Origin: Rhodospirillales bacterium
Lineage (GTDB): Bacteria > Pseudomonadota > Alphaproteobacteria > UBA8366 > Aestuariispiraceae
Direction: 5' to 3'
Assembly: GCA_002696645.1 (NCBI GenBank)
Contig: NZSA01000055.1
Coordinates: 6,185-44,616 of the forward strand
DNA length: 38,432 nucleotides
The position numbers and the translations under genes were made by a program. Positions within the stretch are counted from its first letter, which is position 1, and every line of letters begins with the position of its first letter. Positions 8,475 through 17,010 of this stretch are shown here, one piece after another. The notes beneath the pieces were generated by a model that was given only the letters and a program-made list of their open reading frames with translations, had not been told where the DNA came from and searched no databases.

Positions 8475-8942
8475 TTACGCCGCGTGGCTGGTGGCCGATG
8501 GTTCTGTTAACAGTCCATACAGCGCATCGGACCGGTCCGAACCCCGCAGTTTTTCACAAATGTCCCGATCCCGCAGCAAACGCGACACCCGGGCCAGCGC
8601 CTTCAGGTGATCCGCACCCGCTTCAATCGGGGCCAGCAGGGCAAAGATGATATCAACCGGCTGGTCATCAATTGCATCGAAATCAATGGATTTCGCCAGG
8701 CGCGCAAAGATCCCGACCGGATGTTCGATCCCCTGCAACTTGCCGTGCGGGATGGCAATTCCATGCCCTACGCCTGTCGTGCCCAAACGCTCCCGCTCCA
8801 GGAGGGTGTCAAAAATCGCCCGCTCATCCAGGCCCGTTATGGAAGCCGCCCGGCGCGCAATTTCTTGTAAGGCTTGTTTCTTTGACGTGACGTTCAGTTT
8901 TTCAATCACTGCATCGGCAGACAAAAGATCACACAATTCCAT
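8475..8942 (-). CDS. ptsN: PTS IIA-like nitrogen regulatory protein PtsN (EIIA-Ntr)
   Basis: Phosphocarrier of the nitrogen PTS, phosphorylated by PtsP/NPr. It affects potassium transport, nitrogen and PHB metabolism in this class. The family-length start is ATG 8942 (155 residues, MELCDLLSADAVIEKL). The frame is open further to 9017, but those residues do not look like PtsN. The phosphorylation site is His66 in GIAIPHGK. It sits at the end of the rpoN-hpf-ptsN block, conserved across proteobacteria. The gap before it holds the 16-bp repeat array. Confidence 0.93.
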   Translation of the reverse strand: MELCDLLSADAVIEKLNVTSKKQALQEIARRAASITGLDERAIFDTLLERERLGTTGVGHGIAIPHGKLQGIEHPVGIFARLAKSIDFDAIDDQPVDIIFALLAPIEAGADHLKALARVSRLLRDRDICEKLRGSDRSDALYGLLTEPSATSHAA

Positions 8943-9133
8943 GACAGTTCGCTCTGTTTCGTTTGTTTGACCACACGACCAACTGCACAAAATAGCGCAC
9001 CCGCCATGTGGGTCCATGATTGCCAGGGGTTTTAAGCACCCAACTTGCCAATTAAAAGCCCTTTTACGTCAGAACCTGTTCAATTTGCCACCCAACCGGC
9101 GCCAGACAGCAGGATTCACGTACCCAAAACAAG
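8943..9133. other. Gene-free part of the hpf-ptsN gap
   Basis: No gene is seen here. This is the ptsN-proximal part of a 298-base gap whose other half is the tandem array. Its weak resemblance to the array unit near 9078-9130 (CCACCC, GCGCCAGACAG) may be decayed older copies. Confidence 0.4.
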
Positions 9134-9261
9134 CACCAGACTGATTACACACCAAACTGACTACACGCCAAGCGGGTTATTCTCCAGACAAACTTGTCAC
9201 CAGCCTTGCCATGCACCAGCCTGGCCATGCGCCGGACTGGCTACGCACCCGACTGGGGATC
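9134..9261. repeat. Degenerate 16-bp tandem repeat array, 8 units
   Basis: Eight head-to-tail units of exactly 16 bp run from 9134 to 9261, for example CACCAGACTGATTACA (9134), CACCAAACTGACTACA (9150), CACCAGCCTTGCCATG (9198), CACCAGCCTGGCCATG (9214) and CGCCGGACTGGCTACG (9230). The consensus is about CRCCRGACTGGCTACR. The last two units run into the 3' end of hpf, so they encode its final residues and stop. Not a CRISPR: there are no unique spacers. Confidence 0.75.
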
Positions 9262-9816
9262 GACCCAGCCAATATTCCCATCCGGCCGGACATAGACCAT
9301 ATTGATCCGCCCATTCTTCGTATTTCGAAACATATACGCTGAATGGCTGGCCAAATCCATCCGCATTGTTGCTTCCCCAACGGTCATACTTTCGACCTCT
9401 GTTGGCATTTCCGCAACGATGATTGGTTCATCCTGCTCGTTCGATTCATCCTCTTTCGGCTCTGGTTCTGCCTGCAACACATATTGCAGCGCGGGCAAGG
9501 CATCTGCCGTGCTGAGGCGCCCTTTGTGATCGCGCAAACGACGTTTGTACCGGCGCAATCGTTTGGTTACGTGTTCGGTTGCTTCTTCCAATGCCCCATA
9601 TGCGTCATTTCCGGCACCATGGGCATGCACCAAAACGCGCTTGGACACATGGACCTGGATATCGGCGGCAAACCGTCCGCCATCCTTGGAAATGGTGACG
9701 GTCGCATCCGTCGTGTTGTCAAAATACTTCCCAATCGCATCGGGCAGCGTGGTGTCGATATGCGTGCGCAGCGCATCGCCAATATCAACCTGTTTACCTT
9801 TGATGGAGAGTTGCAT
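9241..9816 (-). CDS. hpf: Ribosome hibernation promoting factor HPF, long form
   Basis: Binds the 30S subunit and dimerises idle ribosomes into 100S particles in stationary phase. 191 residues: an N-terminal S30AE/YfiA domain (about 1-105, MQLSIKGKQVDIGDALRTHI at the start), an acidic linker, then the C-terminal dimerisation domain (about 130-190) with DLASHSAYMFRN and MVYVRPDGNIGWVDP, which marks the long form. It follows rpoN in the standard order. Its last codons are part of the 16-bp tandem array, so the C-terminus PQSGA may be a repeat-derived end. Confidence 0.95.
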   Translation of the reverse strand: MQLSIKGKQVDIGDALRTHIDTTLPDAIGKYFDNTTDATVTISKDGGRFAADIQVHVSKRVLVHAHGAGNDAYGALEEATEHVTKRLRRYKRRLRDHKGRLSTADALPALQYVLQAEPEPKEDESNEQDEPIIVAEMPTEVESMTVGEATMRMDLASHSAYMFRNTKNGRINMVYVRPDGNIGWVDPQSGA

Positions 9817-10114
9817 AGTGGGTCCGTTACCCTTTCACGGTTCTGATCGCGCCGTATAACCGGCGACTGATTTTGACGGCCCGCGTATCGAAGAGACCCG
9901 ATACTGACTGGGCCATCCTTTGATTGAGAATGCTACTGCGAAATCACATCGCCCTGCATCTTATTTTTTTCATATTATGCATTTGGTTTGGCAGGTGCCG
10001 CTTTACAACGGGCATCCAATAACGAGAAATCAGAAAATTGAATTTTTATGTTAAGGCCCCTATTGCGGAGCCAAAAACAGATCAATCTATTGATTTAATT
10101 CAATAAATTTTAAC
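9817..10114. other. rpoN-hpf intergenic region, 298 bp
   Basis: No gene. The half nearest rpoN is AT-rich. It holds a 6-bp stem (10055-10060 with 10067-10072, loop 6), which on the minus strand is followed only by TTAACAT and so is a weak terminator at best. The length and AT content make a separate hpf promoter likely, but I could not fix -35/-10 boxes. Confidence 0.4.
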
Positions 10115-11635
10115 TTACAAACTGGCACGCTTCTGTCGTCTACGTTGTACTGAAGATGCAATTTTCATCGCCTCACGGTATTTTGCTACCGTTCTTCGGG
10201 CAATATCAATTCCATCAGCATTCAGCAGTTCCACCAGCCGATCATCTGATAAAACGGCGTTTGGTAGCTCTGCATCGATCAAAGTCCGTATCCGGTGCCG
10301 CACGGTTTCCGCAGAATGCGTATCACCTGTCGTGCCCGCAATCGCGGTGGTAAAGAAATATTTCAGCTCAAACAAGCCACGTGGGGTCGACATATACTTG
10401 TTGGAGGTAACCCGACTGACCGTTGATTCGTGCATCTCAATGGCTTCTGCAATATCGCGCAGAATCAGGGGCTTCAAATGGCCCACGCCATGATGCAGAA
10501 AGGCGGATTGCTGACGGACTATTTCCGTTGAAACTTTAAGGATCGTGGTGGCGCGCTGTTGCAGGCTTTTTACCAACCAATTGGCCGTGTGGAATCGCTC
10601 GGCAACAAAATCACGGGCTTCCTTGTCGCGGGTCCCCTTCGCGACACGGGCATAATAACGCTCGTTGACCAGGACTTTCGGCAGGGAATCCTGGTTAAGC
10701 TCTATCGTCCAATCCCCATCGGGCGCGACCTTGACGATGACATCAGGGATCACCGTCTGCGATGGCTCAAAACCATATTCTGCCGCCGGTCGCGGGTTCA
10801 GGGACCGAATTTCCGCAACCATATCGGTCAGATCTTCTGAATCGACGCCACAGATTTTCAACAGTTTCGATACTTCCTGCCGTGCCAGAAGGTCCAGATT
10901 GTCCAACAGCGCCGCCATGGCAGGATCATAGCGGTTCTGATCTTCCAATTGCAGCCGCAGACATTCCTTTAGATCCCGCGCGAAAATGCCGGGCGGATCA
11001 AAGCGCTGCATTTGCAGCAGAACCGCTTCGACTTCTGTGGCATCACATCCCAGGCGCTGGGCGACATCTTCCAAATCATCTGTGAATCGCCCATTTTCAT
11101 CCAGTGAATCAACAAGATATCGCCCGATCAGGCGTTCCCGTGGGGATCCAAGATCAACCTGGATCTGCTCTTCCAAATGCTCCGTCAGGGTACGACCGCG
11201 GCTGAGCGTCGCTTCCAGGTCAGGCAGGTCTTCATCTGCCCCCCGTCTGGAAAAATCAGTGCCGCCACTGGATGCGGTATAGGCCCCGCCTGGCTCAACA
11301 CCAGGCCCCGCGATCTCGCCATCATAATTGTTGGAATAATCTGTATCCAGCGGGCTTTCAGCCCCAGCGCCAGGCATCGCGTCGGGGGATAGCAGATCGG
11401 CGCTATCCGTGCGCGACACATCGCCCTGCGCGACATCCTCCTGCGGCCCGCCTTCTTCACGCCCGGCGGAAAGCCCTTCGTCGCGCTCCAGCATCGGGTT
11501 TTGTTCCAACTCGGTCTCGACATAGGCAGCCAGATCCATGCTGGAAAGCTGCAACAGCTTGATCGCCTGTTGCAATTGCGGCGTCATCACCAGACTTTGG
11601 CTCTGCCGCAGGTCCAAACGTTGGGTTATCGACAT
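10115..11635 (-). CDS. rpoN: RNA polymerase sigma-54 factor RpoN
   Basis: Alternative sigma factor for -24/-12 promoters, dependent on AAA+ activators. It controls nitrogen and other regulons. 506 residues. The Gln/Leu-rich activator-interaction region is at the N-terminus (LDLRQSQSLVMTPQLQQAIKLLQ), an acidic region II follows, then the core-binding region. The helix-turn-helix is IAEAIEMHESTVSRVTSNKYMSTPRG. The diagnostic RpoN box ARRTVAKYRE is at residues 479-488. It follows lptB by 20 bases, the classic arrangement. Confidence 0.97.
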   Translation of the reverse strand: MSITQRLDLRQSQSLVMTPQLQQAIKLLQLSSMDLAAYVETELEQNPMLERDEGLSAGREEGGPQEDVAQGDVSRTDSADLLSPDAMPGAGAESPLDTDYSNNYDGEIAGPGVEPGGAYTASSGGTDFSRRGADEDLPDLEATLSRGRTLTEHLEEQIQVDLGSPRERLIGRYLVDSLDENGRFTDDLEDVAQRLGCDATEVEAVLLQMQRFDPPGIFARDLKECLRLQLEDQNRYDPAMAALLDNLDLLARQEVSKLLKICGVDSEDLTDMVAEIRSLNPRPAAEYGFEPSQTVIPDVIVKVAPDGDWTIELNQDSLPKVLVNERYYARVAKGTRDKEARDFVAERFHTANWLVKSLQQRATTILKVSTEIVRQQSAFLHHGVGHLKPLILRDIAEAIEMHESTVSRVTSNKYMSTPRGLFELKYFFTTAIAGTTGDTHSAETVRHRIRTLIDAELPNAVLSDDRLVELLNADGIDIARRTVAKYREAMKIASSVQRRRQKRASL

Positions 11636-11655
11636 TCCCCGCCCCCACAGCCCCG

Positions 11656-13350
11656 CTACAAGGAGAAGCGGTCCCCGAGGTAAACCCGCCGCACCTCCTG
11701 ATTTGCGACGATTTCATCGGGGGTCCCCTCCATCAAGACACTGCCATCGTGCAGAATGTATGCGCGGTCCACGATATCCAGCGTTTCACGGACATTGTGA
11801 TCGGTGATCAGAACCCCGATCCCCCGATCCTTCAAATGACTGACCAATTGTCGGATGTCGCGCACGGCAATCGGATCAATCCCGGCCAGCGGTTCATCCA
11901 ACAGAACGAAATTCGGCTGACTGGCCAGCGCGCGGGCGATTTCCAACCGGCGGCGCTCCCCCCCGGACAAGGCAATCGCCGGTGTCCGCCGCAAGTGGCT
12001 GATCGAAAATTCCGCCATCAGCGCATCCAATGTCGCATCGCGTTTTTCGCGATTCTTTTCGATCAGTTCCAATACCGCCATGATATTCTGTTCCACCGTC
12101 AATCCGCGAAAAATCGAAGATTCCTGTGGCAGATACCCGATTCCCAATCGTGACCGGCGATACATCGGCAATTCAGTGATATCCGCGCCATCCAGCATGA
12201 TCTGCCCATAATCAGCGGCGATCAGCCCAGTGACGATGTAAAAGCACGTTGTCTTCCCCGCGCCATTGGGTCCCAACAGACCGACCGCCTCCCCCCGCTG
12301 CACCCGCAGGGAGACATCCCGCAAAACCGGGCGTTTCTTGAACTGTTTGCCCAAGGATGTGACGACCAGCCCTTCATTCTTCGTGATCAGTACCGGTTTC
12401 GTGGGCCGGGGCCGGGCGGCCTCACGCTCCAGCGACACTACGGCAGATTTAGGGGCGTCCCCATCCACCCGAGCCTGAACCGGGGGAACAGTATCGCGCC
12501 GGTCCGTATCCAGGCGACGCTCTGCTGGTTTAGGCGTTTCCGTGCGTCCTGCTGCCGGATCCTCCCTAAGACGGGGGCGGGGCGGCTCCGGCAGGTCGCT
12601 GAAATCGATCGGCTTGCGGCCTTCTGTCTTCGAATCCGGCCTGATAGATGCGTCCGGCTTTGAGGAAGCCGATGCGTCGACCTGCTTTTGCTGAACGGGC
12701 GGAACGGATGTCTCTTTCCCTTCCGCAGGCGATGTCCTTTGCGGCGGCACAGAGGTATCTGAGGAAACCGGGCGGCGCAAAACAGGGGTTGCCTGAACCC
12801 GAATAACCGGGGGCTCCGGTGATTTGAGTGAGATCGCCTGGGGTCTTACCTCCTGGGGTCTTACCTCCTGGGGTCTTACCTCCTGGGGTCTTGCAGAATC
12901 CGAGGGAGCCTGTTCCCGAGCCGGCGTCTGTGCCGGGGGGGCTTTTGCATCCGGGGTCTTTGCGGGCGCGGAGCTCAGCACGCGGTGCGGCACATCTTCC
13001 CGTGACGGCAAAGGAGGCGGCTCAGTCGGGCGCAGAGGCGGCACAGATGTCGGGCGGCGAAGCGGCGGTGGCTGGCGACCAAAATTTGCGCCAACGCCAG
13101 GACGCGTGGCCGACAGATCCGATCCGTCTGCTGGACCCAAACGCGGCTGACGCAATTGCGGTTCCGGGCGATGCTCGCCAGGGTCCCGCACCTGACTGGA
13201 ACTCACATGCGGCGCAAATCTGGGAAACCGGTCTTTACGATCACCCTCGCGCTGCGTTGAGCCTTCACCCTCGCCGGCTGTGTTTTCATCATCTTCGCGA
13301 TCGGCCATACGGAAATCCCGCGCCTTTCTGTTCCGCCCTATTTCGCGCAT
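11656..13350 (-). CDS. lptB: LPS export ABC transporter ATP-binding protein LptB with long disordered N-terminal extension
   Basis: ATPase of the LptB2FG complex that extracts lipopolysaccharide from the inner membrane. The ABC domain occupies about residues 325-564: Walker A GPNGAGKTT at 360-368, signature LSGGERRR from 461, Walker B VLLDEPLAGIDP, switch ITDHNVRETL. The ABC part alone (about 240 residues) is a normal LptB. The preceding roughly 320 residues are charged, proline-rich and low-complexity, with a QEVRP tandem repeat. No in-frame ATG, GTG or TTG lies close to the ABC domain, so the extension appears to be translated. ATG 13350 or ATG 13308 could be the start; neither has a strong ribosome site. 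Confidence 0.88.
   Translation of the reverse strand: MREIGRNRKARDFRMADREDDENTAGEGEGSTQREGDRKDRFPRFAPHVSSSQVRDPGEHRPEPQLRQPRLGPADGSDLSATRPGVGANFGRQPPPLRRPTSVPPLRPTEPPPLPSREDVPHRVLSSAPAKTPDAKAPPAQTPAREQAPSDSARPQEVRPQEVRPQEVRPQAISLKSPEPPVIRVQATPVLRRPVSSDTSVPPQRTSPAEGKETSVPPVQQKQVDASASSKPDASIRPDSKTEGRKPIDFSDLPEPPRPRLREDPAAGRTETPKPAERRLDTDRRDTVPPVQARVDGDAPKSAVVSLEREAARPRPTKPVLITKNEGLVVTSLGKQFKKRPVLRDVSLRVQRGEAVGLLGPNGAGKTTCFYIVTGLIAADYGQIMLDGADITELPMYRRSRLGIGYLPQESSIFRGLTVEQNIMAVLELIEKNREKRDATLDALMAEFSISHLRRTPAIALSGGERRRLEIARALASQPNFVLLDEPLAGIDPIAVRDIRQLVSHLKDRGIGVLITDHNVRETLDIVDRAYILHDGSVLMEGTPDEIVANQEVRRVYLGDRFSL
12837..12896. repeat. 15-bp in-frame tandem repeat inside lptB
   Basis: Three identical 15-bp units CCTGGGGTCTTACCT, plus a fourth that diverges in its last bases, start at 12837, 12852, 12867 and 12882. 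On the coding strand each gives Glu-Val-Arg-Pro-Gln. The units are identical in DNA, so the expansion is recent. Copy number could vary between strains without breaking the frame. Confidence 0.9.
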
Positions 13351-13413
13351 TCTGAGCGCTATTGAAGGAGTCTAAACGCATTCTTGCGATTCGCCAAGTC
13401 ATGACAACGAATT

Positions 13414-13429
13414 TGGCACTGGAATTGCA
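13414..13429 (+). promoter_or_regulatory. Near-consensus sigma-54 promoter, antisense to lptA
   Basis: TGGCACTGGAATTGCA matches the -24/-12 consensus TGGCAC-N5-TTGCW, with GG and GC correctly spaced. It lies in the lptA-lptB gap on the plus strand, opposite to every gene around it. Transcription would start near 13441 and run into the 3' end of lptA in antisense. Only a 9-codon frame (ATG 13441 to a TAA at 13465) follows. No rival site is seen on the minus strand. Confidence 0.55.
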
Positions 13430-13483
13430 TAATTACTGCCATGAAGCGATTGGCACAGACCGTTTAATGGGTGCGGATACGCC

Positions 13484-14320
13484 CTATTGAGTCTGCAAAA
13501 TCAATCCTTTAACCTTATCTCCTGCAGATTTACCCTGCAATGTGCTGCGCCCGGTCAGCATGTTTACCACCGCGCATTCGCCATTCAATTGGTTCGATCC
13601 ACGGGTTATTTTGACTTTTCCACAAATTGTCGCCTTTTCCTCTGGCACATTATACACGCCTTCCTTCCCGGTCACGATATCGGTCGGGGTAGAGATATGA
13701 ACGCCACTGGTGGCGTCAATTCGGGTCACGCGGGAGGACTGCCCCTCCTCCCCCGGTTCGATAAAGGCGGTCAACACACCGGCCTTCAAGCGCCGCTCGT
13801 TCTGGATAGCCAAAGCATTGCCGCGGGCCACGATAATCCGCTTTTCCTCCCAATATTCCATGCTTTCCTCCGCGGTGATCGTGCCGCGATCGGTGACGAC
13901 CTGCAGATCCTTGCCGACCAGAACCGCAACCTTTTTATCCAGGTGATAAACCGCCTTATCGCCGAATGCTTCTGATCCATCCGACTTGATAATCACATTC
14001 CCTTCCGCATCCAGACGGAAAATAACCTGGCGACCGTCCTCTTCCCGATAATAGGCAACCAGCGTGTCGGCAATGACGGTAACCGTGCCCCGCTTTGCCG
14101 TCGCATTGCCATAGGCCCGATATTGTTGAAGATCGCGCAGCCATTCGATGCCGTTATCCGCCTCGATCTCAATCGCGCCGTCCTGACTGCCCGAAATCAG
14201 CCCCTCTTGCGCCCAACCAAAGCCCGGTGAAAAAAGCAGAATGCCTGCCGCCAGCAACAGGGCGTAAAAAATTGGGGTTGTGCGGATTGCCATCAGGTCG
14301 CCTGTCTTCGTCGGGTTCAT
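13484..14320 (-). CDS. lptA: LPS transport periplasmic protein LptA (OstA-like)
   Basis: Periplasmic bridge protein that carries LPS between LptC and LptD. Up to 278 residues. A signal peptide with hydrophobic core IFYALLLAAGILLFSPGFGWA is followed by a likely cut after GWA. OstA/LptA beta-jellyroll repeats follow (DTLVAYYREEDGRQVIFRLDAEGNV, KAVYHLDKKVAVLVG). Two starts are possible: ATG 14320, four bases after the lptC stop, and ATG 14293, which has AGACAGG upstream and gives the more usual signal-peptide length. Middle gene of lptC-lptA-lptB. Confidence 0.88.
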   Translation of the reverse strand: MNPTKTGDLMAIRTTPIFYALLLAAGILLFSPGFGWAQEGLISGSQDGAIEIEADNGIEWLRDLQQYRAYGNATAKRGTVTVIADTLVAYYREEDGRQVIFRLDAEGNVIIKSDGSEAFGDKAVYHLDKKVAVLVGKDLQVVTDRGTITAEESMEYWEEKRIIVARGNALAIQNERRLKAGVLTAFIEPGEEGQSSRVTRIDATSGVHISTPTDIVTGKEGVYNVPEEKATICGKVKITRGSNQLNGECAVVNMLTGRSTLQGKSAGDKVKGLILQTQ

Positions 14321-14326
14321 CGTATA

Positions 14327-15010
14327 TTAATCGGTATCATAGATTATCACGCGGGCCTTGCCGGTCAGTTGAACCTGTTCGCCACGGTTCATCAACTGAA
14401 AGCCTTCCGCTTCCAGATATCCGAAAGGGCCTTGTCCCTGAACAGGATCAAAACCAAACGCATTGCCCTGCAGCAGATCAAAGGTGGCACTCTCAGAATG
14501 AAACTCGTATCCCAGATCATGAAACAAATTGACCTTGCTGAATAATTCCAGCACCTGCGTCTCACGGTTCAGCGTCCCGGTTTCTGCCGTCACCAGGGCC
14601 CAACTGCCATCGCTCAGATTGATGTCGGCGCGCGGCTCTGTGAAATCAACCATGATGGCGTCCACATTGGCCTGTTGTACCGATTTCGCCGTCACCGTAT
14701 AGCGCTGTCCATCCTCACTGATCCCGGCATAGCGGGCCTGACTAACTTCCATATGCTCGGTAATCAACTGACCGGCACCAGTCAGGGAATCGGTGATGCG
14801 ATGGCCTTCCTGCTTCAGATAGGGCCAGGCGACAACCAGGGCAATCAAGGCCACCGCCACCGTTGGCAGCAACACTTTCAGCCAGCCAACCATACGGCCA
14901 TAAGACTGGTTCAGCGTGCGGCGACCAATCGAAACAGGAATACTGGCCCCGCGAACCGGCGGCGTACTGGGCGGTGGGGTTGTCCCGGCATTGCTGTCAG
15001 CGCTCGCCAT
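14327..15010 (-). CDS. lptC: LPS export protein LptC (YrbK/DUF1239)
   Basis: Bitopic inner-membrane protein that passes LPS from LptB2FG to LptA. The start is ATG 15010 (227 residues, MASADSNAG), with AAGGA about 11 bases upstream. The frame is open further into the end of kdsD, but that part is a shadow. A proline-rich cytoplasmic tail is followed by one membrane helix (VLLPTVAVALIALVVAWPYL, about residues 43-62) and a periplasmic jellyroll domain (LSDGSWALVTAETGTLNRE, LLQGNAFGFDPVQGQGPFG). It sits between kdsD and lptA. Confidence 0.88.
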   Translation of the reverse strand: MASADSNAGTTPPPSTPPVRGASIPVSIGRRTLNQSYGRMVGWLKVLLPTVAVALIALVVAWPYLKQEGHRITDSLTGAGQLITEHMEVSQARYAGISEDGQRYTVTAKSVQQANVDAIMVDFTEPRADINLSDGSWALVTAETGTLNRETQVLELFSKVNLFHDLGYEFHSESATFDLLQGNAFGFDPVQGQGPFGYLEAEGFQLMNRGEQVQLTGKARVIIYDTD

Positions 15011-15056
15011 AGCGCTCGCATCCTTTTCCAATTCGATCAGTCCTGCAGGGTCGGGG

Positions 15057-16106
15057 TCAGGCGACACCGGCGCGCAAAAAGTCGTGAATATGCACGATCC
15101 CAACCGGCTTTTGCGCCTCGTCCACCACGAACATCGCGGTGATTTTGCGATCATTCATGATATTCAGCGCCTCAGCGGCGATCATCGTTGATGTGATCAT
15201 GATTGGCCCCGCCGTCATCACCTTCGTCACCAACTGCTCTGCCAGATTGTTCGACATGTGGCGGCGCAAATCGCCATCGGTCACGATGCCGATCAACCCC
15301 CCTGCATCGTCCACAACACCGGTGCAGCCAAAATGTTTTGACGTGATGGTCAGGACGACCTCATCCATGCGGGCCTGTTGTTGGACCAGGGGAATATTCT
15401 CGCCGCGATGCATAAGGTCTGCGACCTTCAGCAATTGCCGGCCCAATTTGCCACCGGGGTGCAATACGCGAAAATCATTGGCGGTAAAGCCCTTGCGCGC
15501 CATCAAGGATACCGCCAGGGCATCGCCCATCGCCAGGGTCATCGTGGTCGATGTGGTCGGGGCCAGCCCGATCTCTCCTGCTTCGGGATGCTGGGGCAGA
15601 ATCAGGGCGACATTTGCTGCCTCCGCAAGTGTGGAACCAGCGCGACCGGTGATGCCGATCATGGGGATCTGGAATCGTTTCACATGGCCGATCAGATCGC
15701 TCAACTCGTGGGTTTCGCCGGAATTGCTGATGGCGATAACCGCATCCCGCTCTGTGATCATGCCCAAATCGCCATGGCTGGCCTCGCCCGGATGCACGAA
15801 CTGCGCTGGCGTTCCGGTCGACGCGAAGGTAGCGGCAATCTTGCGCCCGATATGGCCACTTTTTCCCATGCCGCTGACAATGATGCGCCCGGCGCGGTCG
15901 CCAACAGCGGTCACCCCCATCAATATATCCAGCGCCGAAATAAAGGCGCCGTTCAACTCCTCGGCCATATCGCTCAAGGCGGCGGCTTCGGCACGCAAGA
16001 CCGCGCGACCCGTCGCCAGATCAGAGGCCGCCTGATCCGGGCTCGCCTGGGCATCCGACCTTAGGGCCTGTATAGCGTTTTGCATCGGGGTTACACCGGC
16101 TGTCAT
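15057..16106 (-). CDS. kdsD: Arabinose-5-phosphate isomerase KdsD/KpsF
   Basis: Converts ribulose-5-phosphate to arabinose-5-phosphate, the first step to Kdo for LPS. 349 residues. The SIS sugar-isomerase domain (about 45-200) has SGMGKSGHIGRKIAATFASTG, HPGEASHGDLG and SNSGET. Two C-terminal CBS domains follow (about 225-345), with FGCTGVVDDAGGLIGIVTDGDLRR and AMFVVDEAQKPVGIVHIHD. A slightly long N-terminus of about 30 residues precedes the SIS fold. Upstream of lptC, matching the pathway order from Kdo synthesis to LPS export. Confidence 0.94.
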   Translation of the reverse strand: MTAGVTPMQNAIQALRSDAQASPDQAASDLATGRAVLRAEAAALSDMAEELNGAFISALDILMGVTAVGDRAGRIIVSGMGKSGHIGRKIAATFASTGTPAQFVHPGEASHGDLGMITERDAVIAISNSGETHELSDLIGHVKRFQIPMIGITGRAGSTLAEAANVALILPQHPEAGEIGLAPTTSTTMTLAMGDALAVSLMARKGFTANDFRVLHPGGKLGRQLLKVADLMHRGENIPLVQQQARMDEVVLTITSKHFGCTGVVDDAGGLIGIVTDGDLRRHMSNNLAEQLVTKVMTAGPIMITSTMIAAEALNIMNDRKITAMFVVDEAQKPVGIVHIHDFLRAGVA

Positions 16107-16184
16107 GATTACACGTCACTCTTCCTATGCTGACCCTTAGTAGGCCTCATTGCCTCAAGCCAGCCATAATTTGGGCTCGCGCGG

Positions 16185-16799
16185 TCAGGAATGCGCGAAA
16201 ATATCTGTTTCGGCCCAACCCATCAGGTCTAATTTGGCCCGCACGGGCAGAAAATCAAAGCAGGCCTGCGCCAGTTCACTGCGCCCTTCACGAACGATCA
16301 TGCCATCCAGCACCTCTTTGATCTGGTGCAGATACAGCACATCCGATGCGGCATAGGCCAATTGTGCATCACTGAGATCCGGCGCAGCCCAGTCCGAACT
16401 TTGCTGCTGCTTGGACATATCGATACCCAACAGCTCTTTCGCAAGGGTGGAGAGGGAATGACGGTCCGTATAAGTCCGCACCAGTTTCGACGCAATCTTG
16501 GTGCAATAGATCGGCCCCATCGTGACACCCAGCCATTGCTGACAGATTGCCACATCGAATCGGGCGAAATGAAGAATCTTCAGGACCGACCGGTCGGCCA
16601 GCAAGCGCTTCAAATTAGGGGCATCATACGCGCCGGGTGCGAATTGCACCAGATGGCTGACCCCATCGCCGCCCGAAAGCTGGGCGACACAGAGCCGGTC
16701 CCGCAACGGATTTAACCCCTGAGTTTCCGTATCAATCGCCACAGAGGACCCAAAATCAAGATCCGCGGGCAAATCCCCTTGATGCAAATGAATGCTCAC
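16185..16799 (-). CDS. rnd: Ribonuclease D, exonuclease-domain-only form
   Basis: 3'-5' exoribonuclease of the DEDDy class. The start is GTG 16799 (204 residues, beginning SIHLHQGDLPADLDFG), because AAGGAG lies eight bases upstream; a GTG three codons earlier overlaps that site. Catalytic Asp23 and Glu25 lie in AIDTETQG, the next Asp in ILHFARFD, and the final Tyr/Asp pair in LAYAASDVLYL. The HRDC domains of full-length E. coli RNase D (375 residues) are absent, which is normal for the short alphaproteobacterial version. First gene of the LPS-rpoN cluster. Confidence 0.9.
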   Translation of the reverse strand: MSIHLHQGDLPADLDFGSSVAIDTETQGLNPLRDRLCVAQLSGGDGVSHLVQFAPGAYDAPNLKRLLADRSVLKILHFARFDVAICQQWLGVTMGPIYCTKIASKLVRTYTDRHSLSTLAKELLGIDMSKQQQSSDWAAPDLSDAQLAYAASDVLYLHQIKEVLDGMIVREGRSELAQACFDFLPVRAKLDLMGWAETDIFAHS

Positions 16800-17010
16800 C
16801 CGATACACTCCTTAAATCATTGCCCCGGGCCAATGTCTTGGGCCTCTAAAGCGGCACCCCCAAAAGATCAAGTCCCGACTGGCCATCGAAAAACCACGCC
16901 CAATCAGGATCAATCTGCGCAAAACGCCGGATTCTAACAAGAATCGCAGTGTTACGTACAGCGTTTTGGCATGTTGGGACCAAATGACCCAAGGTTCATA
17001 CCGATAGGGC

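Noticed and set aside
8943-9017. 25-residue N-terminal extension of PtsN
   Set aside because: PtsN proteins begin at the equivalent of MELCDLL; the added residues are Cys/Gly-rich and unlike the family.
9134-9261. CRISPR array
   Set aside because: The repeats are directly adjacent 16-bp units without unique spacers, and no cas genes are present.
13449-13465. Second TGGCAC as another sigma-54 site
   Set aside because: At the -12 position the sequence has no GC at the required distance.
15011-15154. N-terminal extension of LptC into kdsD
   Set aside because: The extra 48 residues overlap the kdsD coding end and are unlike LptC; ATG 15010 has a ribosome site.
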